Below, piece by piece: positions 1 to 11,331 of a stretch of DNA of 64,000 nt; position 1 is the stretch's first letter; each line of letters starts with the position of its first letter. Under the pieces are notes generated by a model. The model saw only the letters and a list, made by a program, of their open reading frames with translations, was not told where the DNA came from and made no database searches. The translations under genes and the position numbers were made by a program. Source of the DNA: Liopterus haemorrhoidalis (lineage: Eukaryota > Arthropoda > Insecta > Coleoptera > Dytiscidae); NCBI GenBank assembly GCA_963971575.1, contig OZ020622.1, positions 17,300,879 to 17,364,878 on the forward strand. The letters run 5' to 3'.

Positions 1-769
1 AATGCAAGATACAAAGATGAAAAGAAACTACAAAAGCAGATAAAAAAAACTGATAATATCAGTCTCGATAGCAATAGCTTTTACAAAATTATACATAGAT
101 AGTTCAGTCTTACGGCTAAATGCAATTTGGTACGAGAAAATATAGTTCGATAACTCAATAAAATTCCCAAAAATATTTAGGAAAAAGCCAATTTTTCCTT
201 CAAGGTATAAGTAAATTTTAGGGATTTTATCAAGTTGAACAAACCATAAAAATGTAACAAAAATATACTTTCAAAACCAAAATTAAATGCTTAGTTTTAT
301 TGATCATATTTTGAGTATATATAAGATCTTGAAAGTCCATTTTTATCGTACAATAACAGATTAATAATGAAACACTAAAAATACATATTAAATAATTATG
401 ACCCTTATTAAGGATGAAAAATTAAATTTTTTTAGTTCTGTTTATATTTAGTTGAAAATTTTCATAATTCGTTAGAAATTTAATTTAACAGAATCTTAGT
501 ATTATTAAATGTTATTAAAATATTTTTTAGTGTGTCATTAGAGTTAAATACATCAGGAATGAGATTTTTATATATATAAGAACACATATTTGCTTTTCGA
601 ATGCATATAAATACTTTATAAATATTAGTCAATAATTTATTAGGATCATTAAAATATATTTGAGTATGAAAACTTAAATAATCATATATGTTGTAAAAAT
701 ACAGAACTTTTATAGTCAATTGATTTTTAAGGATATCGCAACTTCAAATTTGATTTTAATTAACTACCT
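1..769. other. AT-rich stretch, no recognisable gene
   Basis: Long runs of A and T with frequent stops in all frames. The only open frame of any length (480-719, minus) is 79 residues of low-complexity AT-coded sequence with no recognisable motif. Nothing here is supported as a gene. Confidence 0.6.
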
Positions 770-1760
770 TATCACTCCAACAATAAATCTACAACTCTTC
801 CTTTACAGTTTGGTGTTACGCAAGGTTCCACACTTGATCCGTTACTATTTTTAACATATGTTAATGATCTACCCCTTTTTGACTTCTAAAACAATTACGC
901 AGACGACACAACATTATTAACCAGAAATTCCAATCTAAGTGCTCACCCTTCCGTAAATAGATCCTTGACAGTCGAAACAAATTCTTGGTTTGATACCAAT
1001 AAATTATGATTAAACACGGACAAATCCCAGACCCTGCTGTTTACTACTAGGAAACAATTTTGAAAACCCTCCTTACGTAAAGTTTCCTGGAATCCACATA
1101 GACCGTCACACGTTGGGACCAACACACTGAATTTCTTAGTTGTAAGCTAAGGTTCACCATCTACCTGATAAGGAGATTGAAATACGTATGTAAGGAGGTC
1201 ATATTGAAAGCCTATTTTTCATTATTCCAATCTCACCTAAATTATGGGATATTTATATGGGGACATTCTCCGTCCGCTGACAGAATTTTTAGCCTTCAAC
1301 GTAAAGCTGTTAGAATTATCGTCGGCGCTGCCTACAGAGCCGAATGTCGAGATTATTTTAAAAGTCTCAAAATAATGACCTTACCAGCATTATTCATATA
1401 TAATTGCCTCTTACTAATACGTAAGAATTTGACTTAATTCACTGCTCTTGAAGACTGGCATGAGTACAACACTCGTTCAAAAAACGATATCCGTTCTTAG
1501 TACCTTCGCTTGAACAAATCCAGAAATTGCTCAAATTATTATTGTATAAAATTTTTCAATGTGTTGCCCGAGGATATTATACAACTATCATGCAGAAGTA
1601 TTTTCAAATAAAGGGCATATTGTTGAAAAATCCCATGTAAAATTAATAATTTTGAAAATATTGAATTTTGTATGTGAAATCTTATGTACCTAATAATGAC
1701 TGACTAAAAGCAATAGATGTATATGTAATTTGGTCAATAAATTATTATTACTATTATTAT
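770..1760 (+). pseudogene. decayed non-LTR retrotransposon (LINE) RT fragment and 3' end
   Basis: Translating the plus strand in shifting frames gives a Jockey/CR1-like reverse transcriptase. Near 810-850 there is a GVTQGS box followed by a PLLF motif. Near 895-915 there is the catalytic YADD box. Near 1177-1437 lies the C-terminal part, with an NYGIFIWG motif and an LQRKAVRII motif (86-residue open piece). Near 1465 there is a YNTRSK motif and near 1560 an FNVLPEDI motif, both typical of the extreme C-terminus. Several stops and frameshifts interrupt it, so it is dead. It ends at about 1740-1760 in an ATT/ATTACT microsatellite, a common LINE 3' tail. The 5' part is missing (5' truncation). 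Family assignment within Jockey/CR1 is inference. Confidence 0.8.
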
Positions 1761-3078
1761 CACTCCCATTATACCCTTTTCACACTAGAACTTTCTGATA
1801 GGTGAACTTAACGTCCACTGATGTTTAAGATCGGTATGCATTCACACTATAGTCTAGGTTAGCTAAGAATGTGTGTAAGAAGATATGAGCTGTTTGTCCT
1901 TGCTTCTGATTGGTTTAGAACATCTCCACGTTTACAATGTCAAAAAAATATTTTTAGTCCACGTTGACAGATATTCAGTGATGTGCATTTGAATAAATTA
2001 ATGTCATTGTCATCGTGAATATTGTAAATCGAAATATATATTATTTATAAGGCATATTTTGTTATTATTTACATATTTAGATGTTCATTTATATTCTTGG
2101 CATAGATATTATGGAGAATTTAAGTAATTTGTTTTTATGTAGCTATATATTTTTAGGTTATCTGACATATAAATATTTTGATATATAAGTAATTTTGTGT
2201 GAGTAATTAATATAATTTGGCAGAAAGAGAACTTGAAGCTGGCCCTGCTGGTGTTATAAAGAATACTTAAGGGAAGTATGTCAAAAGTGGGCAGAGATTT
2301 ATGGTTTACAATGTATTTTAAAGTCGAGAAGGGATAAGCAGAACTCTAACTAATAAATTAACATCAAAAGAGGTTGGTCTATCGAAGAAGTTGTTATGGC
2401 AAATAGTTAAAGAGGTGAAGGTATACGTCTTCTTGCCACCCAAGAACAGAACATGTAAAGTTACATTTGACATATTGAATGAAAAGCAAAAAAATGCTCT
2501 AAGCAAAAAATGCTCTAATAAATATTTATGTAAACTGTAGTTCTGAAGATATGTTGTTCGTGTTATTGTTTTATTTAAACCCTTTTAACCAAATCTCTCC
2601 TTTTAATTATAATACATAATTAATATTTTTTAATATGAGTGCATTATTTATTTTGTTTATTTTAATGCCTTATCAACCAATTCCTTTTTTATATTTAAAA
2701 AAATCACTGACTAACACATTTACTACACCCCTGTACTAGTTGCAACTTTTTTAAATTTCCGGCTATAATGTATCTGTCCTGTGTACATCGTACTCGGTTC
2801 ACAGCGCTATCTACTGACTTATTTGACACAGAGTATAGATGAATAAATCGCCGGTGCTGCCATCTGTTATGATTATTTTATTCTTAAGTTGGCGTCATGA
2901 AGTTAGCCGATTTTAACTGTCTGCGCAGATGCACATTTAGAATTATCTTTTAACACATGGAGATATTTGATTGCATACAATAAAGAATATATTACACCTG
3001 TATTAACACATAAGCTGATACATTTTTACCTTATTTATTGTAACTCTGTATTATATACATTATTAAAATAATTATAAT

Positions 3079-3473
3079 CTGTTTCTTTGGTTTAAGCAGA
3101 ACTAAATGGAAATTTAGTTCTTTTAGATCGTCACGAGAGGGGAACTTGCTTAAGTTATTTTATGTTTTACGCTAGCATGTGAAAATTAAAAATTTCAACA
3201 GTGAAAAAAAGTGATATTTTTTATAAAAAATGTAATATATAATACAAAATTACTTGTTTGGAATAAAAAAATAATAAATGGGAAATTTGTAGTAAGCATG
3301 ACACAAAAAATCAAAATGTAATAAAAATGTCATTTTATAATGACAGTCAACTTAACCTAGAATTTGCAATGTATGATTTAAAAAGCTTAAAAAAAAGGTC
3401 AAAAGCAAGATTTAATAGATAAAAATTACTTGATTTCAAAATCTAGTTCCGCTAAAACGCTTGGAATAGCATA
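3079..3473. repeat. foldback MITE of the AGTTCCGC/GGAACTA family
   Basis: The left edge carries a GGTTTAAGCAGAACTA motif and the right edge TAGTTCCGCTAAAACG with GGAATAGC, which are imperfect inverted repeats. Between them is AT-rich non-coding DNA. Related copies lie near 30219, 32376 and 34637, and partial ones near 40735 and 44700. It interrupts the PIF-like element. Boundaries are approximate. Confidence 0.5.
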
Positions 3474-3729
3474 TAATTTAATAACAATAATAAGTATAAA
3501 CTTGTTATAAACTCGATATAATACAGTATTCTTGTCTATGGTAATATAAAATGTTGACAGCACAAATTCACAGTTTAAAAATTAGGTTGGCAACACGTAC
3601 CACGTGATTTAACTTTAAGTCGGAAATATCTATCTTTAAGTAAGGCTGTATTAAAGCGAGGTCGCACGCTTTCACGCTAGCATTTAAAGTCAGCCTAACT
3701 TTAACATCCTATCCAGTGGCGGCTTTAAG

Positions 3730-4196
3730 TGGGAAACAGAATGCACCGAGTTCTACGACGCGTTGACGCCGTACGTACGGCGCTATCTGTCAGAAGAAAG
3801 TTAAAACCTAGCTGTCGTACGCAAGTGCACAGAATGAACAACGTCCTCCGGCGTTCGACCGCCGTTGATACTGAATGTTCGTCAACTTCCAACTTTTGAC
3901 GCCGTTGAACGTTGACGCAGAACACCTAACCTCAGTTTTTACTGAATGGTAAAGTGTTTGTATGTATAAATAACTTGCATACAACATAAATAACATCACA
4001 CACAAGTCTTCATCATCCATTATACTTTTAATAAAAGAAAGCGCACGTATAAACACAGATATAGGTTGTCAAGTGACACTTGACGGCGTTAAAAATTATT
4101 GCATTGTGGGCAGGCGAAAATCTCAACGGCGCTGACGCAACGCTGTCGCAAATGACGCCGCGCTAACGGCGTAGCGCGCTGTGCATTCTGTTCCAG
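3730..4196. repeat. GC-rich MITE nested in the hAT element
   Basis: Inverted ends share the core ACAGAATGCAC on the left and GTGCATTCTGT on the right. The flanks GCTTTAAG (3722-3729) and GCTTTAGG (4197-4204) look like an 8-bp target duplication with one mismatch. The interior is rich in GACGCCG and CGTTGACG motifs, giving a GC-rich island in AT-rich surroundings. Short open frames here (3725-4056, minus) are by-products of that composition. Confidence 0.5.
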
Positions 4197-4639
4197 GCTT
4201 TAGGCGTCGGCGAAGCGCTTGAGGGGGCCTCGCATAAATTTTACAAGTTATTGAAATATTATATATTAATTATGACTTATGATATTTTTACATTTCTCAT
4301 TTCGCTTTGCTGGAAAAAAATATGTTTATTTGTATATTTGTCGGTTTTACCATTGGATTCTATTACTTCGACGTTAAATACATAACGTTTTCTAAGTATT
4401 AATCTTATTCTGTATATTATGCATAAAAACTTATAAATTCAAAATTCACTGTTTAAAAATGAAAATCGGGTCCGCAAATATTGAAAAATAATATTTTCCA
4501 TTCGAAATAATTTCTATTAAAAATGGCTTAGTAGGTGAAAGATAATTTAAAAGGAAATAAAAATATAAGAAAAGATTAACCACGAAAATAAATAATCATA
4601 ATACCTATATGTGTTTAAAACAAATATTTTCGTATTTCA

Positions 4640-5064
4640 TTTCAAGTAATAAAATGTGGGAAGGTAAAAAGGGAAGGTAAAAACAGTGTCATAGATCATT
4701 TCGAACTTTATGAAGAACTGCAAATTTTAAAATCTACTTCACTAGAAAATATAAATGATGCAAAACAACTTATCCAGTACATTTTAGAAAATAATTTTGA
4801 AGAAGTATATCCTTTCAACAATGTTTAGAAATACATCTTTCAACAATCAGAATCATGCCCAATTCCAGTAAGAACAGCTTCTGCTGAGAGAGCTTCTCAA
4901 AGTTAAAACTGATTAAGACCTACTTAAGAAGCACGATGAGCCAAGAAAGACTATCTGCGTTATCAGTTTTGTCAATTGAAGCTGAAATAGCGGCTGGTGT
5001 TAGTTATGACACAATTTTGAAAAGATTCAGTGAGGCTAAAAGCAGAAAATTTCGCCTTTTTTAA
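4640..5064 (+). pseudogene. hAT transposase C-terminal (dimerisation) remnant
   Basis: The plus strand near 4855-5064 reads, across one frameshift, as the hAT C-terminal dimerisation region. There is a PIPVRTASAER motif, then, after the shift, SKLKLIKTYLRSTMSQERLS, then AEIAAGVSYDTILKRF and a closing KSRKF before a TAA near 5062. In-frame stops and the frameshift show it is dead. The upstream half of the transposase, including the BED or TTF zinc finger and the catalytic core, is missing or replaced by the nested MITE. Confidence 0.75.
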
Positions 5065-5446
5065 TTTGTGTTTGTTCATGTAATTTTTGTTATTAATTCA
5101 TAATTAACAATAAAACTCATATGGTACTCATAAATTTAGTATAATTCAGCTTATTTAATTTAACGTTTATTTGACCTAAAACTTTAAAATCATTAATTTA
5201 ATTTGATAAACATGAAAATTAATATTTAAGTGTTAAGAACAAATAAGTGTAAATAATTATATTAAAATTAAGTGTATATAAATATGTGTTTGGTGTCAAA
5301 TCAAGGTTTGTTTTTATTATCGTTTTTTTTTTTTTTTTTTTTTACTGAGAAATAAAATGAGCCTCGCAAAGCTAATTTCGCCGAAGTCCACGATTGGTCT
5401 AGCGCCGCCGCTAATCCTATTTTAAAGTTCTAGCGTGAAAAGGGTA

Positions 5447-5992
5447 TTAGTCAGTTTATACCTGCATAAATTTCAACATGATTGGTTTAAAACTAAATGA
5501 AATAACACAATCAGGCAATTTAGAGCAGTGTTTCCCAACCATCGGTCAGATGTACTGGCCGGTCCACACAAAAGTGACATATAGTTACGATGGACCATAC
5601 GTCCTTTATTTTAAAGCGTTACCCTTTAGATTTATATATTTTTCAAAAACTCACTTTGCTCTTTATTATTTGTTTCATCATTTAAAGTACAGAAATTTAG
5701 TTTTTAGTCCTTAGTCCAAATAAAGCTTGTAGACGTACGTTTCAAACAAATCAGTAATAATCATATAAATCAGATTATTTTTGAAATAGCTGCAGTTTGC
5801 GACATCCCTTTAAATAAATCAACTAAAAAGTTCTATTGTTGAATTTTTTGGTTAAGCTTTTAACTAGGTGGCTCCGAAAGTTACAACAAAAAACTTAAAT
5901 AAATAGAAATCACCAAAAATATAAAACACAGCACACTTATATCACAACCCTTCACACTTTACCAATTTAATTTTAAAAACAAGTGTCAAGAG
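5447..5992. other. 3' flank of the kelch-like gene
   Basis: This spacer follows the stop codon of the minus-strand kelch gene and should contain its 3' untranslated region. TTTATT (AATAAA on the minus strand) occurs near 5605 and 5663, but AT-richness makes these weak poly(A) candidates. At 5526 a CAGTGTTTCCCAACC motif resembles one hAT terminus, but no partner end was found. Confidence 0.45.
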
Positions 5993-6462
5993 TTAAAATC
6001 CTTGCGCACTAACCTGTTGTAGACTTACCGCTACTACGCAAGCGCCAGCTCTTCCTGTAATCAAAGGAGCAACCTGTGTCCATTCATTAGTATTCGGATC
6101 ATACTGTTCCACAGTCTTTAAATACTGACATCCGTCATAACCCCCTACCGCCATTAACCTGTCCCCGAGACTACATACTCCGACTGCGTCTCTTTTACTT
6201 GATAACGAAGCTACAATCGTCCATGTGTCAGTTACTGGATCGTATCGTTCGACGCAGTCGAATCTGGATGCGGCTGGATTATTGGCAGGTGCGTCTTGAC
6301 CACCGAGGGCGTAGAGGAAACCGTTAGCGACACCTACACCAACACCACCTCGACGACGAGCCATAGAAGCGCAGGATGTCCATTTGTTGGTGTGTGGGTC
6401 GTAGCATTCGACTGTTCGGAGACAACTAGCGCCGTCACGGCCACCTACTGCATACAGTTTGC
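5993..6462 (-). CDS. KLHL5: KLHL1/4/5-like, exon 6: kelch repeats 4 to 6 and stop
   Basis: Acceptor TTTTCAG at 6464-6463. It reads [14 protein letters not shown], then [59 protein letters not shown] and [10 protein letters not shown], ending [14 protein letters not shown] and seven more residues before TAA at 5995-5993. Three kelch blades complete a six-bladed propeller. The last seven residues are encoded by sequence beginning GTTAGT, a fair splice donor. Family members normally end within a few residues of CVV, so read-through to the TAA is the simpler reading. Confidence 0.9.
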
Positions 6463-6840
6463 CTGAAAATGTTAAATAATATATAAGGTCATATAATTAA
6501 GAAAATCTATGAAAATTCCAAGAGAAGAATATAGCTTGAACAGGTTGGAAAGTCTATCAGAGTAGAAATAGGAGATTGGTAGGGGAATAGTTTTAGATGA
6601 TATTTAGAAGTCTATATTGGACCATTGAATGGCGGCCGAAGTCCTACCGGGAAGATGAAAGGGTCAATATAAATAGAAGAAAACTCCAATCTAAACGCTG
6701 TTTTACATTATACTTCTCACTACACTTTCAAACTTCTGAGGTCATTCAAACTTTAAAACTACCTTCTGAAGTAAAAAGCGACAGAAATAGGTATTCAACA
6801 TCTGTATTTTGTAACTTATCACCGCCAACTTAACAATTTG

Positions 6841-7003
6841 AAGCGCCGACCGGCGTAGCGTAGCGGTATCACATCTGTTCTGCGTTGCTAAGGTCTCGGG
6901 TTCGAATCCCGTTCAGGCATGGAATTTTTCAAAAATAATAATTGTCCTGGCTAATTGCCAAAGCAGCAAAGGCCATTAAAAATAAAAATAAAAAAACAAT
7001 TTG
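6841..7003 (+). repeat. tRNA-derived SINE in KLHL intron 5
   Basis: An RNA polymerase III internal promoter is visible: A-box TAGCGTAGCGG at 6856-6866 and B-box GGGTTCGAATCCC at 6898-6910, correctly spaced. A non-tRNA body follows (TTTTTCAAAAATAATAATTG and a TAATTGCC motif) and an A-rich tail of AAAAATAAAA units. It cannot fold as a tRNA over the full length. A second, 5'-truncated copy with the same body lies at 24532-24639 on the minus strand. Confidence 0.8.
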
Positions 7004-7198
7004 AAGCGACAGATAGAAGTTTGATTATGTAAGCAGACTTGTGTTTATATTAGTTTTCGCCGCTTTGCTCCCCACATTTATTACTACTTTACTCTGCCTC
7101 ATTATGTTTTCAATCATAGAATATCAAAAGAGAGACGTGATACATGTCGGAACAAACAAGCTTGCCCAATCAATGATAAAATGATGATTTAAATTTAC

Positions 7199-7476
7199 CA
7201 TTTAATACGGCAACTCCAGCAGTACATCTTTGGCTCTGCATCGGCGCTACAAGATTCCAACTTCGAGCTGCTGGATCCCACCTCTCGACTGTGTTCAGAT
7301 ATGACCAACCATCATGACCACCTACCGCATATAGTGGACCAGAAAGTACTGCAACTCCCAAACCGTGGCGATGGGTATTCATGGGTGGTAAAGAGCTCCA
7401 GGTGCCGGCAGCTATGTCGAGACATTCAACGGTGTTCAACGTTTTTAATCCGTCTCGACCACCAACAACTAAGAGC
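7199..7476 (-). CDS. KLHL5: KLHL1/4/5-like, exon 5: kelch repeats 2 and 3
   Basis: Acceptor TTTACAG at 7478-7477. It reads [19 protein letters not shown], then [36 protein letters not shown] and GVAVLNG. The double glycines and the following conserved Tyr/Trp pairs mark kelch blades 2 and 3. [10 protein letters not shown] and [17 protein letters not shown] are nearly invariant in KLHL1/4/5. Donor GGTAAAT at 7198-7197, phase 1. The 1504-bp intron upstream contains three MITE units. Confidence 0.92.
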
Positions 7477-7604
7477 CTGTAAAAAACATCAGTTTCAATT
7501 CTTTTTTATTTTTTTAAGGGGCGAGAGTTCTAGTTCCTAATAAACTCCCTAATAGTTAGACACATAATATATTTATGAAGCTAATAAATTTATTGGTATA
7601 ATCC

Positions 7605-7775
7605 GTCTCAATTTGTAATACGAAACTAGATCTGGTTACTTTGGTGACTGTTGTGGTGTAAATACACTTTGGCGTATCCGTGGGAACCAATACTATGATA
7701 ATATTATAAATGTATTGTCAATATACAACATAAAAAATGAACTTTCCCTGTTAGTTACGTATTACAAATTGAGAC
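7605..7775. repeat. 171-bp MITE in KLHL intron 4
   Basis: Inverted ends GTCTCAATTTGTAATACG and CGTATTACAAATTGAGAC are perfect over 18 bp. The interior has no open frame. Part of it (about 7680-7765) recurs in reverse complement at about 47757-47840, showing a dispersed family. Confidence 0.7.
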
Positions 7776-7782
7776 AGATAAT

Positions 7783-8203
7783 ATAAGCAGTTCACTTTTG
7801 TAACTAACAGAAAATTTTGTCTTCAACAGTTTCAACCTTTGAAACTGTATGTCATGTTGGTATTACAGAAAAATAATTTGAAAAGTCAGATTATAAATAC
7901 GTCATTTAAAAAAATATCATTTGTCATATTTTATTTTGAATAGTGACATCTTCAATATTTTGTAATTATAATACTAACCTAAAATAATACAAACATAACC
8001 CAAAACTGTAAAGCCTTTTCTACAATATAACGAAGTTTCTAAAAGTCAGTAATAAATTATAAAAATCACCAAAATAACCAGATCTAATCTGTCCTTATAA
8101 AAGTGACATATTTTGATACCAACATGACACACAGTTTCAAAGGTGTAAACTATTGAAATCAAACTATCCTCTTAGTTTGTTCTTACAAAAGTGAACAGCA
8201 TAT
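7783..8203. repeat. MITE copy A of an abutting pair, KLHL intron 4
   Basis: Starts ATAAGCAGTTCACTTTTGTAA and ends in the near-complement TTACAAAAGTGAACAGCATAT. It holds a segment with a CATGTTGGTAT motif that recurs in inverted form within the same unit. It abuts copy B exactly at 8203/8204. Confidence 0.65.
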
Positions 8204-8502
8204 ATAAGCTGTTCACTTTTGTAAGAACAAACTAAGAGGGAATTTTGTTTTCAATAGTTTGCACCTTTGAAGCCGTATGTCATGTTGGTATTAAAAAATG
8301 TCAGTTTTTTAAAATGTCGATCCATTTGACATATTTCATAATGAAAAATGATATCTTAATTATAATGATCATAACCTTATCAACCTAAAGTCGGTTTTAC
8401 AGCGTAAGGAATATTTTTAATTGACATTTAAAGTCAGTAACACACATAAAAGTAACCAAAATAACCAGATCTAGTGTGTTCTTACAAAAGTGAACTGCTT
8501 AT
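8204..8502. repeat. MITE copy B, forming a large palindrome with copy A
   Basis: Starts ATAAGCTGTTCACTTTTGTA and ends TTACAAAAGTGAACTGCTTA plus T. Around the A/B junction, about 8113-8302 is an almost perfect inverted repeat with arms of roughly 95 bp and almost no spacer. Its RNA or single strand would form a long hairpin inside the KLHL transcript. Confidence 0.65.
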
Positions 8503-8980
8503 AGTAAGAAATACGCTTCTGAAATTGAAAAAATATGAAGCCATTTATCAATATATTTCTTATTAATTTAATGAAAATTTATGTAAGAAGCAAATGCAGA
8601 AAAATCGTTGGAATTTTTTTAATTTTAATTTTATTGTGACGATATTTTCCAAATTTATTAAAAAATTATTTAAATTTAGTTTATAATTAAATGGAAGCTC
8701 TTAGTACTCAAATATCGAATAAAAATGATCATAAAACTTTTGAATTTGATGCGATTATAAACAAAACAAAAAATCCTAGATATGCAACAATACCTACAAA
8801 ACCCTGAAATGTGTGAAAATTCACAGTCCACATAAATTTTTTATGTAGTTGAACAATATACAAAGTCGAAATCGAGTTATTTAAGTGTAGTCTGGTTATT
8901 TAATAACAATACCTCGTCTGTAAGCCCCGCATAAGAAAAAGTTCTAGGAAGAAAAATAAAATAAAAAGGTTCTTACTTAC

Positions 8981-9270
8981 TTATCGCCCATCATAGCTAC
9001 TCCAAACTGCAATTTTCGCCCACTCATAGTAGCGTGTAGGTTCCATTTATCGCTTCTTGGACAATAATATTCGATCGAGGTTGCTCCTTTATTCGCATCG
9101 ATTCCTCCAACCACTAATAATCTACCTAGAGTAGATTTACGTGGTCTAGTACGAGCAGAAGATAGTTGAGGACGTCTCTCAGGAAGTAAATGCCATTTCA
9201 TAGCTTCCATCAAAAGTTCTTGACATTTACGATCATCACCGCAAATTGGTTCGACGAAATCAGCAATAAA
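8981..9270 (-). CDS. KLHL5: KLHL1/4/5-like, exon 4: end of BACK, linker, kelch 1
   Basis: Starts after TTTCAG at 9272-9271 with FIADFVEP and then CQELLMEAMKWHLLPERRP, the end of BACK. The linker RPRKST is diagnostic of this family. The first kelch repeat begins with LLVVGGIDANKGATSIEYY and ends FGVAMMGDK. Chosen donor GTAAGT at 8980-8975 gives 290 bp and phase 2, which the next exon completes as Lys (AA+G). A second GTAAGA lies 4 nt further but would break the frame. Confidence 0.9.
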
Positions 9271-9325
9271 CTGAAATAATCTTAAGTTAGAATTTGTCAC
9301 TTAATAAAAGGTTTGATTAACTTAC

Positions 9326-9520
9326 CGCTGGTTCAAGTAAAGGTAATTTAACTAAAGCTAATAGTTTCGCGATGTGTTGTTCTCTGCTTGGCTCAAACTT
9401 TACCCAACTCATTAAAGCATGGAATATGTGTTGCTCTGAAGGAACATTTAGATCATCACTTGCTAACAAATTTGCCATTTGATCCGATGTTAACTGGAGA
9501 TATTCTTGATTTCGTATCAC
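9326..9520 (-). CDS. KLHL5: KLHL1/4/5-like, exon 3: BACK domain
   Basis: Exactly 65 codons, phase 0 at both ends, acceptor TTTAG at 9522-9521 and donor GTAAGT at 9325-9320. It reads VIRNQEYLQL, then LLASDDLNVPSEQHIFHAL, MSWVKFEPS and LLALVKLPLLEPA. This is the helical BACK segment that positions Cullin-3 relative to the kelch propeller. The LASDD-NVP-E motif is strongly conserved in KLHL proteins. A very short 55-bp intron follows. Confidence 0.92.
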
Positions 9521-9579
9521 CTAAACCAAATTTAAAATATTAGGTATACTAATTAAAACCGGGTGTCTGGGCTTGTTAA

Positions 9580-11331
9580 CAGAGCCCAGTACATCCACGG
9601 ATATACACCATTTTTCTGCGGATGCGGATAAATTATCATTTAAATCGCGCGGATGTGGTTTGCATGTGAATAAAATAACATATCCGCTTATCCTCGGGTC
9701 GGTTCGGACGCCTTTTACTATGGAGGCCTTTTACTAAGAGGTGTTGAGAACCCCAAAAAATGCGTCGCTGGCATTTGCATTGTTCTTATGGAAACATTGA
9801 AATAAAAACATGTTACGGCACTTTTTTTCATGCTTTTTCTTTATTTTTTGCTCTTTCTCTAAGGACCTACTTAACGCTTACTTAAATAGTTAAATATATT
9901 ACAGTTTACATAGCAGTCATAGAAAAAACAATTTCTTTAGATTAACTTAACCGCATCTTTTGGCATTTTTGAAAATATTGGTAAAAATTAATTATAGGGG
10001 AAACTTTTTAAGATCGCTGCGCCATATGCAGCAAAGCTGGAACACTCGAAAGTGATATTAAACTATTACTCGAGTATTTGTTTACATGGTGAAAATGTAT
10101 TTTTTCTTTTTTCCGAGCTTTTTTGGGCATTTTTTTTTTTTTTTATTTATAGGTAATCTACGATTTACAAGATATGTAATAATATACTATTCTAAAGAAA
10201 TTTCAAGGAAATGTTTAGTTTTTCATTGTATTTTTAATTCTTTTTGACTGTCTGTCAATTTAAAAGCAACAAAAATATGGTCAATATATTAGTAAAAAAT
10301 AAAAATCTCTGCCTGAAAAAGTGGAAGGGCCTTTTAATATATCAATTGATGATTTAGGCAAATTTTGAGTGGGGTAAGTGCTTTTTTCAAGTCTTTTCTT
10401 GGACGTAAAAAATCACTTTTCATAAAATGCAACGAGCAAACGCGCATGCACGGGATAAGATTTTTGCTCATTTTTAGTTTTTGACTTCATAGAAACCTAC
10501 GATCCACTTTCTCTCTACCTCCAAATATCGTTTCAATTGATATCTTTTCCGATTTAGAAAAATGATGGAATTTTATCGTGGGATTTTTTTATCCACGATT
10601 TACATTGCGGCACACAAAATTAATTGTTTTTTTTTTCCATGATTCACAATAATAAAACACAAACAACAAAAAAACACGTATTTCTCCATTGAACAAAACA
10701 AAACAATGTTATTCTCGCAACTTCCGCAAATTGCCACCAGATGTCAGGGCCCTTAGGAAGTTTTCCCTATAGTAATTTGTCACATTTAAAAACTTATGAA
10801 AATCATTATATTTGAAAAAATAAAAAGATCTTAAAATTCTTGAAATCGTCATACAACTTTTATCTTTTAATAAAAGGATAATTTTAAGAAATTATTTTTT
10901 AACATTTGCTGATCTTATAGAACTTTCCTTGTTGTTAATTGTCATAAATGTGAAAAATTAATCTGTTTAATTACTTCTAAATATCATTGCCCTAATACAA
11001 TAGTGAGATATATTAAAATACTAAGTTTCTGAGATATTGCTGTTTAAAGTTTTACATTTTATATAAATTTGGTTTGAGAGAGTCAATAATATTAATTTAC
11101 ACCCTTATTTTTTAATATATATAATCTCAGTACAGCATTAGAAAATATTTTTCTGGACTCAGTAATATGTAATGTAATAGAATTCAAAACATTCATTAGT
11201 ATTTTAGAGTAGCGATATGCCAAATAAGGTGAAACATCCTGTTGTGTGGGGATATTTTTGCGGATGCGGATATTTTTAGTTACAAAAGCTGCAGATGCGG
11301 ATAGAGAAAAATGTATCCCCGCAGGGCTTTA
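9580..11331. mobile_element. hAT element filling KLHL intron 2
   Basis: Left terminus CAGAGCCCAGTACATCC and right terminus GTATCCCCGCAGGGCTTTA are degenerate inverted ends. The flanks CTTGTTAA (9572-9579) and CTTATTAA (11332-11339) are an 8-bp duplication with one mismatch. GCGGATGCGGATA motifs occur inside both ends. No transposase was readable. It contains the 777-bp MITE at 9994-10770. Confidence 0.6.
9994..10770. repeat. ATAGGGGAAACTT-type MITE, copy 1
   Basis: 777 bp. Ends are ATAGGGGAAACTT and AAGTTTTCCCTAT (12 of 13 paired). The body is non-coding, with a shared block around GATTTACAAGATATG and, near the right end, CCACCAGATGTCAG. It is collinear with the copy at 14727-15514 with many point and indel differences. 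Superfamily not recognised. Confidence 0.75.

Larger units (their letters stand above)
3714..5413 (+). mobile_element. hAT element (ZMYM/TTF-type), decayed
   Basis: It starts CAGTGGCGGC and ends GCCGCCGCTA, imperfect inverted termini typical of hAT elements. It is flanked by 8-bp duplications ATCCTATC (3706-3713) and ATCCTATT (5414-5421), matching 7 of 8. Its plus strand carries a readable hAT transposase C-terminus (see 4640-5064). It has inserted near the right end of the PIF-like element 1772-5446 and itself contains a MITE at about 3730-4196. Confidence 0.7.
1772..5446. mobile_element. PIF/Harbinger-like DNA element with nested insertions
   Basis: The ends are inverted repeats. The left end reads TACCCTTTTCACACTAGAAC and the right end is its complement with one difference (CACGC for CACAC). 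Both are flanked by TTA (1769-1771 and 5447-5449), the 3-bp target duplication of PIF/Harbinger elements. Its interior at roughly 2850-3710 matches, in reverse complement, much of the 602-bp element at 50946-51547, so the two belong to one family. This copy is swollen by a foldback MITE (about 3079-3473) and a hAT element (3714-5413). No PIF transposase could be read. Confidence 0.72.

Noticed and set aside
6841..6915. Possible tRNA gene with A and B boxes
   Set aside because: The stretch does not fold into a full cloverleaf by eye and is followed by a shared SINE body and A-rich tail; a second copy exists at 24532-24639.
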